Positions 56,791 to 64,000 of a DNA stretch of 64,000 nucleotides are shown here, one piece after another (position 1 is the stretch's first letter; every line of letters begins with the position of its first letter). The notes below the pieces were generated by a model. It searched no databases and was not told the DNA's origin. It saw nothing but the letters and a program-made list of their open reading frames with translations. Both the position numbers and the translations under genes were made by a program. The stretch comes from Paramacrobiotus metropolitanus (lineage: Eukaryota > Tardigrada > Eutardigrada > Parachela > Macrobiotidae). The DNA lies in contig NW_026570236.1 in assembly GCF_019649055.1 (NCBI RefSeq), forward strand, positions 1,612,001-1,676,000. Reading direction: 5' to 3'.

Positions 56791-58180
56791 TGCCGGCTTC
56801 TCCTTCCGGCCGGCTTAACACCGCCCGCTTATATATACGTATATATGTATAAAATGCGTACACTTATAATACGTGTGCGTGGTAAAAGGGATGGTAATTG
56901 GGACCGCACTGCAATTAGGGGGCGGTGCCGTGTGCAGTCTCACCACCGTGGTATCCGCGCCAGGAGGCGGAGCCGGTCACTGCGGATTGGACGAGTGGGG
57001 GATCCTGTACGGTACCGGAAAAGAGAATAGATGATGAAAATGGTCTAGTGTGCAAGATTAATCTAATACCATACAGTTACACGCGCGGATATTTTTGCCG
57101 GGGATGATGTTGATGAAATTATTATAGAGTGTTAAATTGATTACATATGTTGCGGGAGGAAGTGGGTGAGAGGGAAAGCGACGGAGGAAGAGAGAAATAG
57201 AGGAAGGGAGGAAAGAAAGAGAGTTAACGGGAATGGGGTAACTATACGGCTGCCGCAATATGGTAACGCGCGCGGGGGAAAAACTGTGACGGCTGGATAA
57301 TGAGCTAATGTGCCGGCGCGGCGCGCTCTCGCGAAAATGCAATAAAAACACACCGTATGTGTTATACCATTAGAGACGGCAGTGCATGGCGGAGGCGAAT
57401 CGATAGGGATTTGCTGACAGGAAAGGCCTTTTGTTTTCTTTATAAGCAGTAATCGCTCGCTGCAGTTTTTTCCCGTATTATCTCTTTACACAGCGCAAAT
57501 GCCAATGGTAATAAGTGATAGCAGATACACCGGATGCCGGGAAAAACCAAAGGCCCATTTGGATTAACCGAATTATTCATTCATATCATCAAAGTTTAAA
57601 GGGCATTCATCTTGATGCAAACGGCTGGTTTTGCGGCAGCCTTCGTAATCATGGCATGCATTACTAATGGAAAAATTATTAAATAAAATTTAGCCATGTT
57701 AGCACCTAATTTAGGGCAACTACAACATTATTCATCATAGAAAACAGCCGGCGCTTCGTTCTACGACGAGTAATATTAAATATTGTCAAAACAATTATCC
57801 TGTACAACGAGGGATCATTTATGCCAGCTTTCTTATTAAAATTTTTGTGCGAAATGCTTGGAGAAAATATTTCTCTCAGTATTTATTGCTTTGAAAAGGA
57901 TTACATTTAATACGATGACTGTGCCTACAGTTTTTTCGTGAAAAGTACTTCTGAAGTGATCAAATATGCAGCTGAATACTTCTTAAGTGTGCTGCTGGGG
58001 GAGCTTCCACTGTCTTGCCCTATATTGCCAACAGCACACTTGATACACACTGTACAACAAATTATTCCTCAAATCTATTCCCTGTCTTAAACAGTGACCA
58101 CACTGCACGCTGTATACATAGTGCAGCATCCTTGAAAAGCCTGTCAACATTCCCAAGTTCCCATTAGCACACAAGCTCAG
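56791..58180. other. Upstream region of the neuropeptide receptor
   Basis: Non-coding. Holds the receptor promoter and a purine-rich tract at about 57150-57232. No supported gene. Confidence 0.45.
57150..57232. repeat. Polypurine (GA-rich) tract
   Basis: About 80 bp almost wholly of G and A on the plus strand, with many GAGAG and GGAAG steps. Such tracts can bind GAGA-type factors or form triplex DNA. Confidence 0.7.
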
Positions 58181-58423
58181 CGAGTGTTTCGCGCCAATCC
58201 ACCGGATATTGCCACTGTTGTCAAGTTCGTTGTCTTGTTAATCGTAAGGTGCTTGTTAAAGACGCTGCTGCCACTGTTTTAATTTTACAGCTCGATGGGC
58301 GTTTATGTCAACACGAAGCGCGGAGAAGACTTTTTCTGGGAGACATATAAACCGTATACCAGGGAGTTCACGGTTTATAAGCGGAATGTCAACAGTAACC
58401 CGCGCCACGGTGCGGAGACGTGA
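58181..58423 (+). CDS. Possible terminal exons of a membrane-protein gene
   Basis: Two short segments could be the last exons of a plus-strand gene. 58181-58248 encodes FRANPPDIATVVKFVVLLIV after an acceptor-like AGCTCAG. 58291-58423 follows TTTTACAG and encodes SMGVYVNTKRGEDFFWETYK and a basic tail up to TGA. Joined in phase they give a TM helix followed by a cytoplasmic tail. The first donor (AAG|GTGCTT) is weak, and no upstream exons were found. Not recognised. Confidence 0.3.
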
Positions 58424-61400
58424 TGTTGATTTTACTGGGAGAGACTGTCTCCATACTGAAGAATAACATTTGGATTAAAGTTTTTCAAATGTTGCTCTTA
58501 GAGGAGAATGGCCGGCGGAAGTTCGTGATGAAATGGCCAAATTTTCCCCGGCACCAATATTGATTATCACCGTTCCATCTTACAATAAGGCTAAATTTCA
58601 TAGAAATTTATGAGTTCTCACGATATTTATTCGTGGGAATGTTATTTTATGATTTTAATCAACAAAACTACACAGAAAAATTGATAAATATTAATCGCTT
58701 TGTTCGTGATGGTTTGCGAGTACATTTTCCCACGATTATCGTTCGCGGGAACCGTGGGGTATATATTATCGTGCAATATGTACAACTGTATAATTTAGAA
58801 ATTTTTTATCTGTTATGAATATCTGTACGTACGTATCTTATTCTTATTATTTCTTGTAATTTAACGACCGCTTTTAACTTGTCGTTGAACCCCAATTCGC
58901 AGTACCACACGGTTTGCATTAAAATGACTGTTGCGTTCTACGTTTCATGGAAAAGGAACGACTACAGAGTACTGTAGCAACAGGGAATTAGGATAAATCG
59001 TCCCTGAATCAGCGCTTTCAGATCTCTCGTCTTTTCTTTTTGCCGTCGGTGTGATGAGATGAATTGCTTGCTTCTCACGTGCCGCATACGGAGAAGCAGC
59101 TGATTAAAAAAGCCTCAGCCATTCATCAGGAGCATCTCGAATCTCCGTCAATGGGTCATATTTCGTGCTACGTCCAACCAGCGAAGTGTTCGCTGTTTTC
59201 TACCTTTACTCCTCTAAATTGAGATTGTACATTTTTGCTTGCATTACAGCCGGCTAACCAGTGAGCAATCAGGCGTGGTTGCCATATAACCTCTCAGTTT
59301 GAAAGTAAATGCAATTTTTCTTCACCCAAAGGCCAAAGCAGAACTACGTATGTTGCGATTACGGTCGCCCTTTCCATGTTCATCGTACTCGTAATGTACG
59401 CAGTAGATTTTCTACAGCGTTGACGGCACACCCAGATCCAGTCAACAAACAGCTCTACGTACTCCTTTGTCGAGAGATACGCAACTTTTCAGAATAAACA
59501 ATTCTAAACAGCTTTACGCCAGACATGTTAATTGCCTGCGTAAATATGAAACCAGAACGTGCTGAGCTAATGTTATGCGGCTTGATAAAAAATAAAATGC
59601 ATGTTACAGAAAAATAAGAGCAAAACCTAAGTGAATTAAAATCAGCTTGAAGACGCAGGAAAATAGATTAAAAACATATTATAGATGTACACGGAAATAT
59701 ACAGGATCTGTATACAGAAATATACCTTCACGTGAACCGAAAGTCGGCGAATGTTTCTCATACAGGAAAATTTTCAGTTCTTTACTTTAGCAACACGTTG
59801 TTGCACGTGCACTTTTGCAAGCTAGCAAATGTAAATCTCTAGAGTAGATCGGGGAGCCGTGTGGCATCTGTTGCGTGCAGCTCCACAAAATGAAATTGGC
59901 GGGCTTGACTGGCTTACTGTTTGTACAGCGAGTGCGCCGCCTGATTCGGTTAGTGCTCCTTAGTTTGTACCAGCGCAAAACATCACGTGAATGTCCAAGA
60001 AAATTCGATTAACTAGAATCACTTGGTGAGAAACCGTAAAGTGAGAAGGTGATTGGGATTATTCCGAAATTAGCAGCACATCTGCGTAATGCTGCACCGA
60101 TCGCAAAAACTGCTGTTCGTCATAAAAAAACGACCAGATACATGTAACTTGTGATTTTGTTGTACAGAAATTCGGATGCATGATAAGAACTCAAAAATAT
60201 TTTTACTAAGAAACCGGAAACCGTTTTTATAAAGTTTGCTTAAAGTGAACATAATGCTATCGCAAACATGGAAAAAGATGATCTGGTATAGATTTCATAT
60301 AAATGTACCAGTACAGAAATAAATATTCCGGGAAACCGGGAAGTAGAAAAGGGCGGGAAACCGTTTTTATGCAGTTTGCTTAAGGTGTACAATGCTATCA
60401 CAAAACAATGCAAAAATGATCACGATATAAATTTTCATTTAAATATGCCAGTATATATTTGCCTATAGGTTACAGAACAAACATGATATAATTACCGTGT
60501 GCCTGGCTGTTATGTACGTTTCTTATAGGACTAATCGTGGGGTGATGACAGAGACAGATTCGTCAACATGCACATCCGACGGAGTCCGATTTCCGAGGAC
60601 TGAAAATGCCCCTTCATTCCGGCAAGGTTATTGTCATTACCGTCACTTCCGTTATCACTGTATCAAATTCACGCTTTTTATAGCAATTACAGCATTACAG
60701 CCGTATACCGTTTTTGCTCTGAAAATTGCCAAAATTTGGTGAAAGGGATGTTTGGATAAACGCTTTTCAGATCGATAAAAAATAGCCGTTTCTGGTCAAC
60801 AACCGGCTTCTAACAATATACTGTGTAATGTTAGCTTAACGAAACATATGCCGTTACGCGATTGGCTATTCCATTCTGCGAAAACCCCGGCGACAGTCTT
60901 ATGCGGCGCGTTATGATACTGCATTACACGGTGGTGTCGCATCTAAGCCGATCAACAGCTGGCAGCGTGAGAACATAATCTTACCCGTGACCTTTGTCAA
61001 GTTCATTCACTCGGCAACATGTAATTCAATCGGCATCGGCAGTCCAGCTGAATACTGATAGGCCAACAATGGTAACATGGATAACGTATAAATGCCGCGT
61101 TTAAACAATACTGTCCCAGTTGTATCCGCTTTCCCAGTTTTTGGCAATGACCTTCGATAAAATATCAGATTATCGAGGCAGCACAGCGGAAACACGATAA
61201 AACCCACCATACAAAATTGGACTATGACAAAACGTGGATTGTTGGCACTATGTAGGAGATACAACATCGAAGGTACAGAACAAAACCCGCCACCATCCGA
61301 CAGCACACGGTCTTCACACAAACCAGCCCATTGGCATGATGAAAAACGGGATAAAAAGGGATCCCGTCAAAAGCGCTGCAATTGAGGACGGGGACACCGA

Positions 61401-64000
61401 AATTTCGATAGCCCCAGCCAGGGGAAAGGCGTGCTGGCATGTAAAAGGGATCGGATGGCACGTATCAAATCTAAGAAATTAAACTCCGGTTACACATGTA
61501 TACACGCTCGTCGCTGCTGTGCACACGCGCTGATACAGTCGGCATCGCATTTCTCCATGATTAAGTTACCAAGAGGAAATTATTCCCTTCTCTTTTGTAC
61601 TCCCGAAAAAGAGGATTGGCCATTATATGTGTGACCGCGGCGACGGACACGGTACATGTAGAATATTATACGGACACCGCGCGACGACGTGCCGGCAATT
61701 TACTCAACTTAACCGCTGACTTCCTGGAATTCTTGTGCAGTTTCCACCACACCGGTTTATATAAGTGGGTTTTTTCTAACCACAAATTAAGCAACACCAT
61801 TCGTATTCAGAAAAACTGGTGAAAATATTCTTTCAGTTAAATTTGTTTAGGCACACGAATGCAAGGAGCACACTTTCCTGGTACAATCTTCTCATGGCGG
61901 ACATGATTATATCAATGTAATCATGTCGCCAAAACAGCAATCAGAGCAGTGAATGTATGCGTGTATACACCGCCCCATTCTCTCATGGTACATTGTGGTT
62001 TTATTGGGATATGACCAGGAAGATACTTATTATTTCGTCCCCGGCCGATGAAAGCCGTTAAAACTGACACATACACGTATTTAGTGTGCGCAAACGGGGC
62101 GTTCCCTTTGTTCCAGGATATATTAATGGGAACACACAAGGCAAATCACACCGCGGCGGTGTACGGAAATTGTTGACTTTTGTTGTATGCATGTAAGAGA
62201 GGGACGGATCATGTATACATATATATGCACGTAACGCATTCCACCAACCGTAAATTGATGTGATGTTTACGTTTGCGGTGTGCCTCGGCGTTGACAGGCT
62301 ATTTCGCGCCTCATTTCCGGTTTGGCTGACACCTTCAATATCCCGTTACGTAAGCAGAATGCGGTTTATATGACGTTCATAAATAAACGGCGACGGGGTA
62401 TTATATTGTACTAAGTGTAGTTTGTATTTGCTATAGTTTAATTTCCTTCCCAGTTTTTTTGTACTGACTGCTTAAACTTTACATTTCAGCCTAATAGTAT
62501 ACAAAGCATACATTATTAGTTTCCTAAAAAATTATCATAGACGTGTGTTACAACAAGCACCTGCACTTGAATATCCACTTTTGTTGAGATGCGCATTTCA
62601 AAGTTGTATGGAGCGTATTTTTTGACTGCCTGTATGGTGGTTGGTTTATAAAACTGCACACCAATATGTTGCATTTTTCATTTTTGTCTTATTAATAAAT
62701 ATTTAAATATTAATTTTCTCCTGAAAAGTTTTGCTTTGACTGTGTAGTCAGTCGTACAACGAACAGATACATGCCGTTAATTGCAGATGAAACAGCTGTG
62801 GGGAAACCCACTGGAAAAAGGTCGTTACGACAATGTACCATTATCGTGGTACAAGGCCATAAAGCATTCTGCGCAAAACCAAAGAAAACATTCTAATCGT
62901 TCGCGCGTCGCGTGTATGCAAATCGGATGATGAGATCGTATGGCAGTCATCGTACACACGTGCAACAGGAAAACGTGCTGTAAAAAATAGGTATAATGAT
63001 CCTGCGTTTGACGTCATTGCAATTAAATGTCCTCCTACGGATAACGGTATCCAGACGGTAATAAATGATTAATACGTAGTCGTGTCGAATTAACCGGTAT
63101 CTGAAAGTGAGGTCACTCACAAGGTGCTGGCACGGTATAGATTTGGTGTCATATAAATATTTTATTAATAATATAGTTAGTTAGAAAGCATGAGTTTATT
63201 AAGGCTCCAGTTATAATACTGGAAAGTGTGACAGTTGAATTACTCCATTTTGCATCGGAAAAATCGAAACCGGTTGCCTTAACAAAATGTAATTTTAAAT
63301 TGTTACTAAAAGATAATATCGAAACCAAATCTCATACTTTTGATGGGCTAACAAAACCTCACGAAATCATTATAATTACAAATGTTGGTTTTCTTTCTCC
63401 GGTTGTATGCCTGATTTGCAGCGGGCGCGCAACCAGTGCTGCATTATTAATATGTAATTATATATTTTTAAAAACATGTTCTTTCAGGATTTGATCAGTG
63501 CATTTGTACGTTGGACTCCTGCATTCATATCGACGGTAGTGCATTTTCCAATTTTTTTGCTGAATGAAAAAGAGTGGATGCGGTCTGATTGAATTAGAGG
63601 TGGGAAAATCACGAAGACACTTCCGTTACGGTGGATATGCGCACCGCAGCGAACCGTAGGCGTCACGCACTGCGCAGCCGGTCAACAAGGATTCCGTGCC
63701 GTTGCGGTGTACCTCGGGAGATGAATAACAAGAGTTGATTAGTTCGGCTTATAATCGGCAATGGGGATTCATGGGCACACATATGTGCACCGGTGACATG
63801 TACCCGGGCCAATCAACTAATACAACCCGCAATGCACACGCTATTTCGCCACCAGTATCCCTGACGCTCCATACTCAACGTCAATTATATCCTAGTACTG
63901 GTACTAGTGTTGATATATATCAAATGCTACGTCGCATATCATATGTTTCCACAAAAGTGTCAAAGTTTCTCGAAATTAATGATCCCATGTACCGCGTATA
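58424..64000. other. Gene-poor right end
   Basis: No recognised gene in 5.6 kb on either strand. Only a short local duplication (60215-60455) stands out. The open frames at 61007-61482 on both strands and at 63228-63494 lack domain character. Confidence 0.45.
60215..60455. repeat. Imperfect tandem duplication, period about 138 bp
   Basis: GGAAACCGTTTTTAT followed by AGTTTGCTTAA, AATGCTATC and a (T)ACCAGTA/GCCAGTA block occurs twice in the same order, starting at about 60217 and 60355. Confidence 0.7.

Noticed and set aside
61007-61482. Overlapping frames on both strands near 61.2 kb
   Set aside because: Both strands open without recognisable protein features; chance in non-coding DNA.
1-64000. 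CRISPR arrays, tRNA and rRNA genes
   Set aside because: Looked for direct repeat-spacer arrays and tRNA-like box sequences by eye and saw none; a covariance-model scan would be decisive.

Overview
The window is animal genomic DNA, AT-rich, with spliced protein genes. The recognisable host genes are a vesicular monoamine transporter, an AKH/GnRH-family receptor and a short-neuropeptide-F/NPY-family receptor, plus small secreted protein families. This mix fits an invertebrate, probably an ecdysozoan; a tardigrade is my guess but I cannot prove it from this sequence.

The centre (7887-29195, 21.3 kb) is a nearly complete Maverick/Polinton, a virus-like self-synthesising transposon. It has 308-bp terminal inverted repeats with six mismatches and a 5-bp target duplication (CAGTC). 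It encodes a protein-primed family-B DNA polymerase, a DDE integrase with a chromo-like C-terminus, a double-jelly-roll major capsid protein, a penton-like minor capsid protein, a basic pVI-like protein, an adenain-like protease, an FtsK/A32-like packaging ATPase, and two small conserved Polinton proteins. The virion genes are packed tightly in two opposed, intronless clusters with overlapping stop and start codons. The polymerase and the histone-like gene contain introns.

The most exciting content is cargo. At the right end (26869-28524) lies a spliced gene for a protein of about 489 residues. Its centre is an unmistakable histone H3 fold, set between a very acidic N-terminal region with a lysine run and a proline/alanine-rich tail. 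Next to it is an LRR-N-terminal type I membrane glycoprotein (25858-26496). The polymerase gene carries two in-frame TAG codons, so this copy is probably replication-dead despite young termini. Its first long exon has no convincing ATG but splices in phase from the preceding gene, whose TAA stop lies inside a perfect splice donor.

Flanks. Left (1-7881): the end of an unknown plus-strand gene and two exons of the AKH/GnRH-type receptor on the minus strand. Right: an LRR gene beginning about 330 bp after the element; a small secreted helical protein (31717) with a paralogue at 49047; a 0.5-kb palindrome; two glycine-rich secreted proteins; two minus-strand two-exon genes (36957-37245 and 38168-38769) for very small secreted six-cysteine peptides that share an intron position; the complete eleven-exon VMAT gene (42838-48436); a four-exon neuropeptide receptor (52550-56790, minus); and a gene-poor right end.
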